Part shown: positions 9,895-20,015 of the stretch, one piece after another
How the letters are laid out: each line of letters begins with the position of its first letter
How positions within the stretch are numbered: the stretch's first letter is position 1
Assembly: GCA_021809645.1 (NCBI GenBank)
Contig: JAJZKE010000004.1
Coordinates: 1 to 39,915 of the forward strand
Reading direction: 5' to 3'
Length of the DNA stretch: 39,915 nucleotides
Source: a bacterium
Lineage (GTDB): Bacteria; Patescibacteriota; Saccharimonadia; Saccharimonadales; UBA4665
Position numbers and translations under genes: made by a program
Notes under the pieces: model-generated
What the model saw: the letters and a program-made list of their open reading frames with translations, nothing else
What the model was told of the DNA's origin: nothing
Databases searched by the model: none

Positions 9895-10668
9895 TCAAGC
9901 CTTTAATGCTCTTAAAGTTAATTCAGTACGTTTTTTAGCATAATCACAAAATTCACAATCTCCACCCATAGCTGCCTTACCAACTTTCGGTATATTACCC
10001 TCTAAACATAACTTGATTTTATTTAAAGTTTCTTCCATCCAAGAATCATCACCTTGATACTCAATTAATTTGGTTGTAAAAAGTAACTGGTCATTAAAAC
10101 CGTCAAGTTCCAAACGTCCATTAGTATATACAAAAAATGCTTTATTGCTAACGTTGAAACCGTTTTGTTTTAATAACCATTGGTAAATTTCCACTTGCCT
10201 TTTATAACTAATTTGCCAATCAGAATCAATCGATATCTCGCCGTTCTTTGCCGTAGCTTTATAGTCGACAACCATAAGTTCATCGTCTTCATTAACCCAA
10301 ATATCATCAACAGCACCAAATATAAATAAATTTGTAGGCTTATGAAGCGTACTGACCCCGACAAAGTTTTCTCGCCATCTATCCAAATCTTCGTGCCAAT
10401 AAGGAACAGCTTTTATATTGTTATCGACCATAATTGGATGTGGTTGAGCAGTTTGTCTATAGCTATCAAATTCTTTTTTTAGAAGTTCGTCTACGGCTTT
10501 ATTGAGATTAAATGGTGGACCTGAAGGTCTTTTTATTTTTAATCTAGCGTCTAACCAAAAACATCTTTGGCATTGTAAAAATAATTCAATTTTCGATCGA
10601 CTAATTTTATATGGTGCCTTTTGACCTGGAATATATGCACCTGCATTTCTATTTGTTGTTGTCATCAT
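9895..10668 (-). CDS. PD-(D/E)XK superfamily (RecB/Cas4-like) nuclease with four candidate Fe-S cysteines
   Basis: FGAVDDIW ... VVDYKAT (D...DxK), QxxxY-like 'QVEIYQWLL', CxxC near N-terminus (CQRC) and CxxC near C-terminus (CEFC). Confidence 0.78.
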   Translation of the reverse strand: MMTTTNRNAGAYIPGQKAPYKISRSKIELFLQCQRCFWLDARLKIKRPSGPPFNLNKAVDELLKKEFDSYRQTAQPHPIMVDNNIKAVPYWHEDLDRWRENFVGVSTLHKPTNLFIFGAVDDIWVNEDDELMVVDYKATAKNGEISIDSDWQISYKRQVEIYQWLLKQNGFNVSNKAFFVYTNGRLELDGFNDQLLFTTKLIEYQGDDSWMEETLNKIKLCLEGNIPKVGKAAMGGDCEFCDYAKKRTELTLRALKA

Positions 10669-10696
10669 TAATTATTTTAGCAGGTTATTTGGAATG

Positions 10697-11185
10697 TTAT
10701 GGATTTGTTACTATATAATCTTTACCATTAGATAAAATAGCTATAAGTTTATAACTGCTACAGATCAATGCTTGATTATTACATCCCTTGGGGCCAACTT
10801 CATATGCATAACCGTTAACAGTTGGAGAACTAAATAGTTTTTTAACATCAGATGCTGGATCACTAAATTTAGATCTGTTTAAATTTGGATTAAAAACCTC
10901 GAAGGTTGATGAATTGATCTGCTTAAGGGTAGGGTAATTATGATAGAGACTATAGTATCCATTGAGAGTATTAGAAATATATCTCAAATCTTGTTTTCTG
11001 ATATTGTTTTGGTTGTTATTATTAATATTATTATAGATATAAAACCCGACCAAGCTTAAAACTGCTAGGACGATTAAACTAGTTAATACAAACATTGTAT
11101 GTTTAACTTTTGGTATTTTATTACCCCCATCAACATCCTCTAAGGGAGTTTCTGAGTCAGTTGGTTCTGGTAAAATATCTGACAT
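10697..11185 (-). CDS. Single-pass membrane protein with pilin-like periplasmic domain (uncharacterised)
   Basis: One TM (MFVLTSLIVLAVLSLVGFYIY) followed by pseudopilin-like pattern (YYSLYHNYPT ... YAYEVGPKGC ... YKLIAILSNGKDYIV). Confidence 0.6.
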   Translation of the reverse strand: MSDILPEPTDSETPLEDVDGGNKIPKVKHTMFVLTSLIVLAVLSLVGFYIYNNINNNNQNNIRKQDLRYISNTLNGYYSLYHNYPTLKQINSSTFEVFNPNLNRSKFSDPASDVKKLFSSPTVNGYAYEVGPKGCNNQALICSSYKLIAILSNGKDYIVTNP

Positions 11186-11211
11186 AAAAATCTAATTTAT
11201 TATAACATAAG

Positions 11212-11847
11212 TTAGCTAATTTCCCAAGATATAAGTACTTTAAACAACTGATTGCTATTATGAACAACAACCGTAGGTGCTTTTTTGGCTAATAATTCTG
11301 GATCGTTATATCCCCAGCTTACTGCTACTACAGGCACATTAACGCTTTTGGCTGCTTCTATGTCTCTTATCTCGTCACCTACATAGATAATATCTTCCGG
11401 TTGCATTTTATTTTTAACGATTATTTTTCTTAAAGCTCTAGCTTTGTTAAATAACCCAATATTGCCATAGACATTATTAAAATAACTACTTAATCCATGT
11501 GTCGATAAAAAACTAGAAATATTTTTATTACTATTAGTACTCATAATATACATCGTATATCCTCTTTGATGTAGTTCAGCTAAAACATTATTGATACCTT
11601 CAAAGGTTTTGATTTCATTTAATCTTAGGCCCATTTCTTTGCGACCTTTATATATTAGAAATGGCCATTTATATTTTGGTATTTTAAGTTTTTTAGCTAC
11701 TTTTACCAGACTATCACGTTTAAGCTCAATTATAATTTTAGGATTTAATAATGATTCATGGCCAGTAAGCTTATGGGCTATATCTATAGTTAATGCAAAA
11801 GTATCAGCTATTGTGCCATCAAAATCAAATATTATTATTTTCATCAA
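11212..11847 (-). CDS. HAD-family hydrolase (phosphoglycolate phosphatase-like)
   Basis: Motif I IFDFDGTIADT, motif IV YVGDEIRDIEAA. Confidence 0.88.
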   Translation of the reverse strand: MMKIIIFDFDGTIADTFALTIDIAHKLTGHESLLNPKIIIELKRDSLVKVAKKLKIPKYKWPFLIYKGRKEMGLRLNEIKTFEGINNVLAELHQRGYTMYIMSTNSNKNISSFLSTHGLSSYFNNVYGNIGLFNKARALRKIIVKNKMQPEDIIYVGDEIRDIEAAKSVNVPVVAVSWGYNDPELLAKKAPTVVVHNSNQLFKVLISWEIS

Positions 11848-12143
11848 GAAACTTTTACTTCACGCCAAAAAGCCAAATAATTACTAAAATCTTTCTTTAC
11901 TATTTCAATAGCTGTTGGTTTCGGTTTTGGATAACTCCAAGCATTATCTTTACTCCAGTTATCTCCTTCTCCAACATCAAAATATTGACATTCACCTTTC
12001 CAAGGACAAGTATATGGCGTCGGGCTTTTTCTTAAATATTCCGACTTAACTGATGATGGTGGAAAATACCAATTACCTTCAATATATATAAGTTCTTCTT
12101 TATCAGCTTCAGCTATAGTTTTACCATTCCAAATTGCTTTCAT
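11844..12143 (-). CDS. DUF427 domain protein
   Basis: Small protein with W.G..IA.. YIEGNWYFPP..V..EYL..S.T.YTCPWKG.C.Y pattern typical of DUF427. Confidence 0.8.
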   Translation of the reverse strand: MKAIWNGKTIAEADKEELIYIEGNWYFPPSSVKSEYLRKSPTPYTCPWKGECQYFDVGEGDNWSKDNAWSYPKPKPTAIEIVKKDFSNYLAFWREVKVS

Positions 12144-12153
12144 ATTTATTATT

Positions 12154-12534
12154 TTACTCCTCCAGTGACTTTATGGCAGGATGATCTAACCCATAGTAAT
12201 GAGCTATTTCGTGCCAGAGAGTATGCCTTATCTCTTCTTTTAGTTCTTTTAAATTATTTACCATAGACTGTATAGGAATTTTAAATAAAGTTATTTTATC
12301 TGGCAAAGTTTTTTGAAGACCTTGACGTTTACTCAAGGGCACGCCTTCATATAAACCAAGTAAAGTTTGGTCACCTCTTAATTTTAAGGTCTCTCGTTGT
12401 TCAGCTGAGGGTATATCTTCAACAATTATGGCGACGTTATTTAAGTTCTCAACATGTTCTTTAGGCAAAGTTAACAATGCTTCGTTAACTAAATCATGAA
12501 ATTGTTTATTAGTTACTTGAAACATGTTCACCAA
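12154..12534 (-). CDS. Metallopeptidase family protein (small zincin, DUF1025-like)
   Basis: HEIAHYYGLD zinc motif near C-terminus; LLGLYEGVPLSKR pattern; overlaps 3' end of lysS. Confidence 0.8.
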   Translation of the reverse strand: MVNMFQVTNKQFHDLVNEALLTLPKEHVENLNNVAIIVEDIPSAEQRETLKLRGDQTLLGLYEGVPLSKRQGLQKTLPDKITLFKIPIQSMVNNLKELKEEIRHTLWHEIAHYYGLDHPAIKSLEE

Positions 12535-14041
12535 ATATTTCAGGATATATTGTTTTAGTAACTTGATCTATCTCTGATCTAAGCTGAGGGAAAGGTACCC
12601 CTTCTCTAGCGGAAACTCCTTCCAAGACCCAAAAAAACCTTTCACTATATCCCCAACCACAAGCTGGAGGCATACCGTATTCAAGCATCTCAACATAGTC
12701 TATATCTAACATCTGGGCTTCTTTATCACCGGCGTTACGTAATTGTTGTTGAGACATAAAACGATTAAGTTGATCAATTGGGTCATTTAATTCCGAATAA
12801 CCATTGCCCATCTCTGTTCCGGCGATCACCGGATGAAAGCGTTGAGATATTCTAGAATCACCAGGATCACTTTTGGCCAATGGCGATATTATCGTTGGTT
12901 CATGAATTAACCAAAATGGACCTGCTGATTGTTGTCTTATGATTTTCCAAACGCTATCCATAGCTCTAATCTCGTTTATATTTCCTTCTAATTCGACCTT
13001 GTTAGCAGCTAATATCTTTTTTAATTCATCAAGATTTGGGTTGAATACGTCTACGTTATATCGTTCTTTCATGATATCGGCGTATTTAATAACAGGCCAT
13101 TTTCCTTCTAAATTAATGTCGAAGTTATTAACTTTAAATTGAAGTTTACCCCAAGTTGATTGGGCAACTTCTTTCATCATGTCTTCGTAAAAAGTCATCC
13201 CTTCTTGATAATCTTGGTAAGCACTATAGCTTTCAAGGGCAATATGCTCCGGTAAATGCTCGTCTGAATAGTTTTCATTTCTAAATCTAGGTCCAATATC
13301 ATATATTTTTTCGAAACCAGCACCAATTAATCTCTTTAAGGGTAACTCTTGACTAATTCTTAAATAAAAATCTTGATCCAAAGAATCCATATGAGTTACA
13401 AAAGGATTAGCGTCAGCTCCACCTGTAGTATGCTCGAGGATCGGTGTATTGATTTCTATAAACCCATTATTATTCATATAGTCTCTAGTAGCCTGCCAAA
13501 AATTACTACGCCGTACAAATCTTTCCCTAACATCGAGATTAACATTTATATCAATATACCTTCGACGTAATCTCTCTTCTTTATTTTTAAAACCTTCTTG
13601 TTTTGTAGGTAATGGGCGCAAGGATTTAGTTAATATTCTAAGATAGGTAACATCAACTGAAATCTCGTCAGTTTTTGTTTTAATAACCTGTCCTCTGGCC
13701 TCTATGAAATCACCGCTATCTAATAAGTTAATTTCGTTAAAACCAATTTTACTCTCATCTATAGCAATATTAAGCTCTTCCACTTTTGAAGACTGTAGAA
13801 ATAACTGTAATATACCGCTTTGATCACGAATAACAATAAAGGCTATCGCCCCGAATTTTCGAATATTTTCTATTCGACCAACAACACAAACATCTTGGCC
13901 ATTAAGACTATCAAAATTATTCGATATATCAATAAGGTTATGTGTTCTTGTTGAATTCGGCGGATAAGGATTAACGCCTAATTTCTTAAGATATTCTAGT
14001 TTTCTAAGACGTTCGTTTCTAAGTTCTTTTAATGTTGCCAT
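12509..14041 (-). CDS. lysS: Lysine--tRNA ligase, class II
   Basis: OB fold N-terminus (VVGRIENIRKFGAIAFIVIRD), motif 2 FRNENYSDEHLPE, motif 3 PPACGWGYSERF. Confidence 0.96.
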   Translation of the reverse strand: MATLKELRNERLRKLEYLKKLGVNPYPPNSTRTHNLIDISNNFDSLNGQDVCVVGRIENIRKFGAIAFIVIRDQSGILQLFLQSSKVEELNIAIDESKIGFNEINLLDSGDFIEARGQVIKTKTDEISVDVTYLRILTKSLRPLPTKQEGFKNKEERLRRRYIDINVNLDVRERFVRRSNFWQATRDYMNNNGFIEINTPILEHTTGGADANPFVTHMDSLDQDFYLRISQELPLKRLIGAGFEKIYDIGPRFRNENYSDEHLPEHIALESYSAYQDYQEGMTFYEDMMKEVAQSTWGKLQFKVNNFDINLEGKWPVIKYADIMKERYNVDVFNPNLDELKKILAANKVELEGNINEIRAMDSVWKIIRQQSAGPFWLIHEPTIISPLAKSDPGDSRISQRFHPVIAGTEMGNGYSELNDPIDQLNRFMSQQQLRNAGDKEAQMLDIDYVEMLEYGMPPACGWGYSERFFWVLEGVSAREGVPFPQLRSEIDQVTKTIYPEIFGEHVSSN

Positions 14042-14077
14042 TTAATGTTAAGTATATCTTATAAAAAGAATAAATAC

Positions 14078-14533
14078 TTAGGATATGTCCACAATCTTAT
14101 ATCTAGTGATGTCATTAGGTGCCTTGATTTCAATTTCTTCACCAACTTTTTTCCCAAGAAGAGCAGCACCTATTGGTGATTCATCAGATATCTTGCCACT
14201 TAAAGGATCAGCTTCAACCGTTCCTACTACCTGGAACTCTTTGGTAACACCGTTTTTAAGTTTAACTACCGAACCAAGCTGAACTTTGCTATCACCTTTC
14301 GGTTTTTTAATTATTTCAACGTTCTGTAAAATACCTTCAATTTCACTAATCCTCGTCTCATTTCTATCCTGCTCTACTCTAGCTGCCTGATATTCAGCAT
14401 TTTCAGCTAAATCACCTAATTCACGAGCCGTTTTTATAGACTCGGCAATATCTGCGCGCTTTGATATCAGGCTTTCTAGCTCAATACGTAACTCCTCGAC
14501 ACCTTCTTTGGTCAAACGGTATAACTTCTTCAT
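14078..14533 (-). CDS. greA: Transcription elongation factor GreA
   Basis: TKEGVEELRIELESL...GDLAENAEYQAARVEQ; strong Shine-Dalgarno GGAGGAGG upstream. Confidence 0.96.
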   Translation of the reverse strand: MKKLYRLTKEGVEELRIELESLISKRADIAESIKTARELGDLAENAEYQAARVEQDRNETRISEIEGILQNVEIIKKPKGDSKVQLGSVVKLKNGVTKEFQVVGTVEADPLSGKISDESPIGAALLGKKVGEEIEIKAPNDITRYKIVDIS

Positions 14534-14602
14534 GATGACCTCCTCCTATAAATAAGTCCGTTTTTTTGAATAGTTTAATAAATATATCACCTAGTTGATT
14601 GA

Positions 14603-15850
14603 TTATCTAGCGGTAAGTTCACTTATTTTATCGATTTTTATAAGTTCTATCTTATCAGAAGTTCTATATTTTATTTCTACAACACCCTTATCAACAGTAT
14701 TTTTACTAACCACTAGTCTTATTGGTATGCCCAACAAATCAGCATCAGCAAATTTCTCTCCGGCTCTAACATTTCTGTCATCATATATGATATCGATATG
14801 ATTCTTATATTTTGTATATATTTTTTCAGCTTCGCTTATAACTTCCGGTTCATCTCCTATTCTAACAATACAGACTTTTGCTGGAGCAATACTACTGGGC
14901 CAAACTAAACCTTTGTTATCTGCAAAATGTTCCGCTATTAGTCCCATTAATCGGCTAATACCTATACCATAACAACCCATTATTACTGATTGCTTTTTAC
15001 CATTTTCATCTAGAAAATAAAGTCCTAATGAATCACAATATTTTGATCCTAAAGAAAATATATTTCCAACTTCAACAGATTTTTTTTCGACTAAATTATC
15101 CTCTTTCAAACCAATATCTTGTAAAACTTCTGGCCGATATACCTCCTTATTAACGGCGATATTCTTTTCTTTATCAAAAAATATAGTATCTTCGCCGATA
15201 TCGCTAATGGTTTGAAACTCATCGCTAAACTTTGAGAAATAACCGCCATCAGCAAACGTTCTTACAGTAATATCTCCTATTCCTAGTTTTGAATATATTC
15301 TTAAATATGATTGGGCAACTTTTTCATAAAAATCTTGGTGTTCTTTTTGGTTCATTGAAAAAGAATAAAGATCCTTCATTATGAATTCTCGACCTCGCAT
15401 TAAACCACTTTTTGCTCTTAGCTCATTTCTAAATTTACTTTGTATTTGATAGATATATACCGGAAGATCTTTATATGAATTAACAAATGGCAGAAGAGCA
15501 TTAATTATTGGTTCTTCATGCGTTAAACCAATACCGACCTCACTACCATTGGCTAATTTTGTTTTAAACCAATTATCAATTACTTTATCATCCCATCTGT
15601 TTGTTTTCAGCCAAAGTTCCCTGGATTGCATAATGCTCATTTGAACTTCTTGTCCACCGATGCTGTTCATTTCATCTCTAACTATTTGGGATATGTTGTC
15701 GATTACTTTTTTACCTAAAGGCAAAAAACTATAGACTCCAGCCATTTCTTTATGAATAAATCCCGCCTGAATTAATAATTGAGCATTTTTTGATGGTTCG
15801 CCAGCTATAATCGTCTTTGAAGTTTTAGTATAAAGTTTAGATAATCTCAA
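14603..15850 (-). CDS. proS: Proline--tRNA ligase, short form lacking the INS editing domain
   Basis: LTHEEP, KFRNELRAKSGLMRGREFIMKDLYSF, GCYGIGISRLMG; 415 aa with motif 2 and 3 separated only by a short linker. Start codon appears to be TTG. Confidence 0.93.
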   Translation of the reverse strand: MRLSKLYTKTSKTIIAGEPSKNAQLLIQAGFIHKEMAGVYSFLPLGKKVIDNISQIVRDEMNSIGGQEVQMSIMQSRELWLKTNRWDDKVIDNWFKTKLANGSEVGIGLTHEEPIINALLPFVNSYKDLPVYIYQIQSKFRNELRAKSGLMRGREFIMKDLYSFSMNQKEHQDFYEKVAQSYLRIYSKLGIGDITVRTFADGGYFSKFSDEFQTISDIGEDTIFFDKEKNIAVNKEVYRPEVLQDIGLKEDNLVEKKSVEVGNIFSLGSKYCDSLGLYFLDENGKKQSVIMGCYGIGISRLMGLIAEHFADNKGLVWPSSIAPAKVCIVRIGDEPEVISEAEKIYTKYKNHIDIIYDDRNVRAGEKFADADLLGIPIRLVVSKNTVDKGVVEIKYRTSDKIELIKIDKISELTAR

Positions 15851-15919
15851 TTCTTATTTTCTCCTTCAGTTTTTTAAACTGACTATATTTTATAGCTTGT
15901 TTTAAAAATTAACTAAAAA

Positions 15920-16732
15920 CTAAATATGTAAAGTTAATAATGGAGCTAGATAAATAATATAATACGCCACCCCATTGTTAATAGCATGAAGACCCATGCC
16001 AGCCCATAGGCCACCTGATTTTTCTCGTAAATATATTAAAATTAATGAAAGTATAAAAGTCTCGATAAAACCAACCCAGAGTAAACCTGTCGTTCCTTCT
16101 GGAAGATGAGCACTAGCAAAAATTAAGCTTGTTAGTAAAGCAGCAACTATCTGAGGTAGGCCCTTTTTTAAGCTTGAGTATAAGAAACCCCGGACTAATA
16201 TTTCTTCTGCTATAGGCGGAAGTATCACAAGGCTAATAAAAGTAACTACTAACTGAGCAACACCATGAACATGATTAAACCCAACATTTTGAGCTTCCGA
16301 TACATTTAAACCTTTAATGAATGTCGACAATATAATAATAATAACTATGTATGAAATATAGTACACGGGCACTGCAGCAAGAGAATATAGAGGATCCTTA
16401 AGTTTTGGTTTCCTAAGACCGATTACTTTTTTATCTACCTTAAACCACTTCAGTAACTGCAATACTGATAGGACAGTAAAAACCTCTACAATTAATATAT
16501 AAAAGAATTGAGCATATATATCATTACTCAGCCAATTTGATATTCTTGGTCCTGACCAATGTAAAAGTACTGGGTATATCAGAATGACCAAACCGACAAC
16601 TTGAGACAATACATAGATCGCTAATACCAAAAGTACACCTACCCAAGGATTCCATTTAACACCTGGCGCTCGTGATTCGCTATTTTTGTCATTCTTGATT
16701 TTTATTATTTTATTTTTATTCTTACTAAACAT
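15920..16732 (-). CDS. CPBP-family intramembrane metalloprotease
   Basis: Multi-TM; EExxxR-type motif (AEEILVRGF) and GLHAINNG motif. Confidence 0.88.
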   Translation of the reverse strand: MFSKNKNKIIKIKNDKNSESRAPGVKWNPWVGVLLVLAIYVLSQVVGLVILIYPVLLHWSGPRISNWLSNDIYAQFFYILIVEVFTVLSVLQLLKWFKVDKKVIGLRKPKLKDPLYSLAAVPVYYISYIVIIIILSTFIKGLNVSEAQNVGFNHVHGVAQLVVTFISLVILPPIAEEILVRGFLYSSLKKGLPQIVAALLTSLIFASAHLPEGTTGLLWVGFIETFILSLILIYLREKSGGLWAGMGLHAINNGVAYYIIYLAPLLTLHI

Positions 16733-17907
16733 CAGAAGAACCTTTTAATGTCAACATAAGTCACTATGCCTACAAGCAATAATAGAACAAACATACCTAT
16801 AGCGTTAACTACTTCTTCGGTATTTGCTGTCATTGGGTGTCTTATTGCTCTGGATATAAGTGTTAACCATAGCCTACCTCCATCTAAAGCTGGTACTGGC
16901 AAAACATTCATGATTGCTAAAGTTAATGAAATAATCGCAACTATGAAAAGCATAAACTGAAAACCAATCACACTACCATCTTTAAGAATTACAAATATTC
17001 CTACTGGACCGACAACTTGACTACTAGCAGTTGTTTGAGCATTTTTACGTGCCGCAACATTATTAGTGGCAAAACCAGCGATAATGCCTCCGAGACCTTT
17101 TAGAGCATGTCCTAGTCCCTGAAAAGTCAAAAATATCACTTGCTTAGTTAGCCCCACTGCTACAATTGGTGCCGCCCATGTGTACCTAACTAAAGTTATT
17201 CCATTACTATAACTACCAATACCAACACCTAGATATACTTTCTGTTTACCGATAGTAGCCTCTGAAGTTGTATTAAGTATTGTTGACGTTTGTTGTTCTT
17301 TATTGTTTATCTTGTAGTCTATCTGAACTTTTTGGCCGGCATATTCTTTTGTTACTGACTGTAACGAAGATATCGAATTTATATTAATCAAATGATTTTT
17401 TGGTCCTATTGCAATAATGTTATCACCAGATTTGAGCCCAGCCCTAGAAGCGGGACTATTTTTTAGTACTGAACTAACTTGGACTACTGTTGTTGATCTA
17501 CTGATGGTATGACTGTTACTCGGAATATTGAATTGGTTGGGTATCAATTTTGGTATACCAATTAACGCAAGGATAATTAGAAAAAATATACCGACTAATA
17601 AATTACTGAATACTCCGGCTAACATTATTTTTGTTTTTACCCATAAACTTGCAGCACCGTAACTACCAGGCTCATTATCACTATCATGCTCTCCTTTTAG
17701 TTTTACATATCCACCCAAAGGTAAAATATTAAACCTAAATATCCAGCCATTTTTAGTTATTCGCTTATATATAGTGGGGCCGAAAAAAATAGCAAATTCT
17801 TCTACGTCAACGCCGTTGCGTCGGGCTACTATAAAATGTCCAAACTCATGAGCTACTATTAAACTAATGAATAGAATAATTCCAATTATTAAGATTAAAA
17901 TAGCCAT
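16732..17907 (-). CDS. rseP: Site-2 protease RseP / M50 zinc metalloprotease with PDZ domain
   Basis: HEFGH near N-terminus, PDZ (SPASRAGLKSGDNIIAI), NVLPVPALDGGR. Confidence 0.93.
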   Translation of the reverse strand: MAILILIIGIILFISLIVAHEFGHFIVARRNGVDVEEFAIFFGPTIYKRITKNGWIFRFNILPLGGYVKLKGEHDSDNEPGSYGAASLWVKTKIMLAGVFSNLLVGIFFLIILALIGIPKLIPNQFNIPSNSHTISRSTTVVQVSSVLKNSPASRAGLKSGDNIIAIGPKNHLININSISSLQSVTKEYAGQKVQIDYKINNKEQQTSTILNTTSEATIGKQKVYLGVGIGSYSNGITLVRYTWAAPIVAVGLTKQVIFLTFQGLGHALKGLGGIIAGFATNNVAARKNAQTTASSQVVGPVGIFVILKDGSVIGFQFMLFIVAIISLTLAIMNVLPVPALDGGRLWLTLISRAIRHPMTANTEEVVNAIGMFVLLLLVGIVTYVDIKRFF

Positions 17908-18039
17908 ATATTATTCCCTAACATAAACCCAAAATAGATCTACTCAGATCTTATTTGATTTTTGTATCAATCCAATCAATTATACCAACAAAAAAGTATC
18001 GATGACTACTAAAGATGAAATCTCTAAGCTTTTTTAAAG

Positions 18040-18603
18040 CTATATATTTAATATCTCGTTTTCTTTTTCTTTGGCTTTATCCTCTATAATTTTCCTTTTT
18101 TCAGATACATTTTCATCTATAATTTTTTGTTGACGCTTGGCCTCATCTTCTCCAATAACTTTATCTTTCTTTAATTTATCAATTGCATTCATGGCATCAT
18201 GACGTATATTTCTAATCTTGACCATACAATCTTCTTCCTTAGACCTAATTTGTCGCGTCATTTCCCGTCGTCTTTCCTCTGTCAAAGGTGGTATAGGTAA
18301 TCTAATAATTTTTCCATCATCACTTGGATTTAAACCTAAACTTGAATTATTTCTGATAGCCTCAGATATATTCGCAATATTACTTGGATCAAACGGTGTG
18401 ACTTGTAATAATTGTGCTTCAACAGCTACTACGTTAGCTATCTGTTTTAGGGGCATATACGTACCGTACGCTTCAACGGTTACCCCATCAAGAATAGCTG
18501 CATTGGCTCGTCCAGTTCGAATTGTCTTTAGATCCTCAATAAAATAATTAAATGCTTCTTCTAATTTACTTTTAGTTATTGGCACTATTTGATCAATTTG
18601 CAT
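18040..18603 (-). CDS. frr: Ribosome recycling factor
   Basis: LKTIRTGRANAAILDGVTVEAYG; PPLTEERRREM; C-terminal helix. Confidence 0.97.
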   Translation of the reverse strand: MQIDQIVPITKSKLEEAFNYFIEDLKTIRTGRANAAILDGVTVEAYGTYMPLKQIANVVAVEAQLLQVTPFDPSNIANISEAIRNNSSLGLNPSDDGKIIRLPIPPLTEERRREMTRQIRSKEEDCMVKIRNIRHDAMNAIDKLKKDKVIGEDEAKRQQKIIDENVSEKRKIIEDKAKEKENEILNI

Positions 18604-18625
18604 ATATAAATTTTACACTAAACTA

Positions 18626-19222
18626 TTAGTTAATCTCTCCTAAGGCCATCCGACAGAATCTTCTAACAACAATATTTTCGCCTAATCTAGCTCCATGTTC
18701 TTTAATATATTCACCGACACTAATATCCTGATTTTTAATAAAAGGTTGATCAACTAAACATTTTTCTTCAAAATATTTTGTTATTTGACCATTGACGATT
18801 CTATCTATCATATCGTCAGGCTTACCTTCATTTTTAGCTTTTTCTTTAAGTTCAGACTCTACTTTATTTTTTTCTTCGGGTGAAATTTGACTTTGATCAA
18901 CATACTCGGGGTTAGAAGCTGCAATATGCATTGCTATATCTTTTACTAAATTAGTAAAAATCTCATTTCTGGCAACAAAATCAGTTTCACAATTAACTTC
19001 TACTATTACTCCGATACGACTATCGTGTATATAACTTCCTATAACTCCCTGTCGAGCTTCTCGTTCACTCCTCTTCTCTGCTTTAGTCAATCCTTTCTTC
19101 CTCATCGCTTGTAAAGCCTTATCGAAATCACCAGAAGCTTCTTCAAGCGCAGCTTTGGCGTCGGTTAACCCTACTCCAGTAAGGTCTTTAAGCCTCTTGA
19201 TCTCATTAATATCGATTGCCAT
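18626..19222 (-). CDS. tsf: Elongation factor Ts (short form)
   Basis: IKRLKDLTGVGLTDAKAALEEASGDFDKA; EVNCETDFVARNE. Confidence 0.97.
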   Translation of the reverse strand: MAIDINEIKRLKDLTGVGLTDAKAALEEASGDFDKALQAMRKKGLTKAEKRSEREARQGVIGSYIHDSRIGVIVEVNCETDFVARNEIFTNLVKDIAMHIAASNPEYVDQSQISPEEKNKVESELKEKAKNEGKPDDMIDRIVNGQITKYFEEKCLVDQPFIKNQDISVGEYIKEHGARLGENIVVRRFCRMALGEIN

Positions 19223-19230
19223 AAAATCTC

Positions 19231-19956
19231 CTATTTACTATCAATCTTTTCATTGCTTTTAGATTTAGCCCGACCACGTTCAATGGCATTTTTTATATAC
19301 TCGGCTATCAACTGTATAGTTTTGATAGCATCATCATTGGCTGGTATTGGATAAGTAACTTTTTTAGGATCAGAATTGGTATCTGTAATAGCAACAACTG
19401 GAATACCAAGCTTATTAGCTTCTTTAATAGCTAAGTTATCATGTACGGTATCGATTACGAATACTACTCCTGGTTTACCATTTAATTCCTTAATACCGCC
19501 ATAAGTAGCATTAATGCTGTCAATTTCTTCCTGAAAACGCTGAACTTCTAGCTTGTTATACTTGTTGGCAATTTCACCGCTAGACATTCTTGCTTCTAGA
19601 TCTTTTACATATTTAACCCGTGCACCTATCGTAGACCAGTTTGTTAATGTTCCACCCAACCAACGATCTGTAACATACGGCATATTAGTATCAATGGCTA
19701 GCTTCTTGATTGGGTCCTTAGCCTGATGTTTAGTACCAACCATCAAGATTTGTTTACCCTCAGCAGCTTGTTTCTCGACAAAATCAAGAGCTTCTTTCAA
19801 ACAATCAACTGTTTTAGTAAGGTCTATGACATGAATGCCGCCTTGTTTCTTATAAATATATGGCTCCATTTTTGGATGCCACCTACTTGTTTTATGACCA
19901 AAATGAGCACCAGCCTCAAAAAGATCTTTAATATCTACAGTTTTTTCTGCAGCCAT
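19231..19956 (-). CDS. rpsB: 30S ribosomal protein S2
   Basis: LFEAGAHFGHKTSRWHPKMEPYIY; RWLGGTLTNW; IPANDDAI. Confidence 0.98.
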   Translation of the reverse strand: MAAEKTVDIKDLFEAGAHFGHKTSRWHPKMEPYIYKKQGGIHVIDLTKTVDCLKEALDFVEKQAAEGKQILMVGTKHQAKDPIKKLAIDTNMPYVTDRWLGGTLTNWSTIGARVKYVKDLEARMSSGEIANKYNKLEVQRFQEEIDSINATYGGIKELNGKPGVVFVIDTVHDNLAIKEANKLGIPVVAITDTNSDPKKVTYPIPANDDAIKTIQLIAEYIKNAIERGRAKSKSNEKIDSK

Positions 19957-19975
19957 AACTTTCCTTTCTCTTTAA

Positions 19976-20015
19976 TCGAGTGCTCCTTTATACCAAGGAG
20001 AGGAATGTATCTCGA
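19976..20015 (-). promoter_or_regulatory. Candidate rpsB leader hairpin (possible S2 autoregulatory element)
   Basis: Minus-strand ATCGAG...CTCGAT outer stem (TCGAG arms 19976-19980/20011-20015) enclosing CTCCTT-ggtata-AAGGAG (19983-19988/19995-20000), ending ~20 nt before the rpsB start codon. Confidence 0.5.

Noticed and set aside
15851-15919. T-box leaders upstream of proS, serS or lysS
   Set aside because: Upstream gaps are short and lack T-box-like bulged helices; only ileS has a long structured leader
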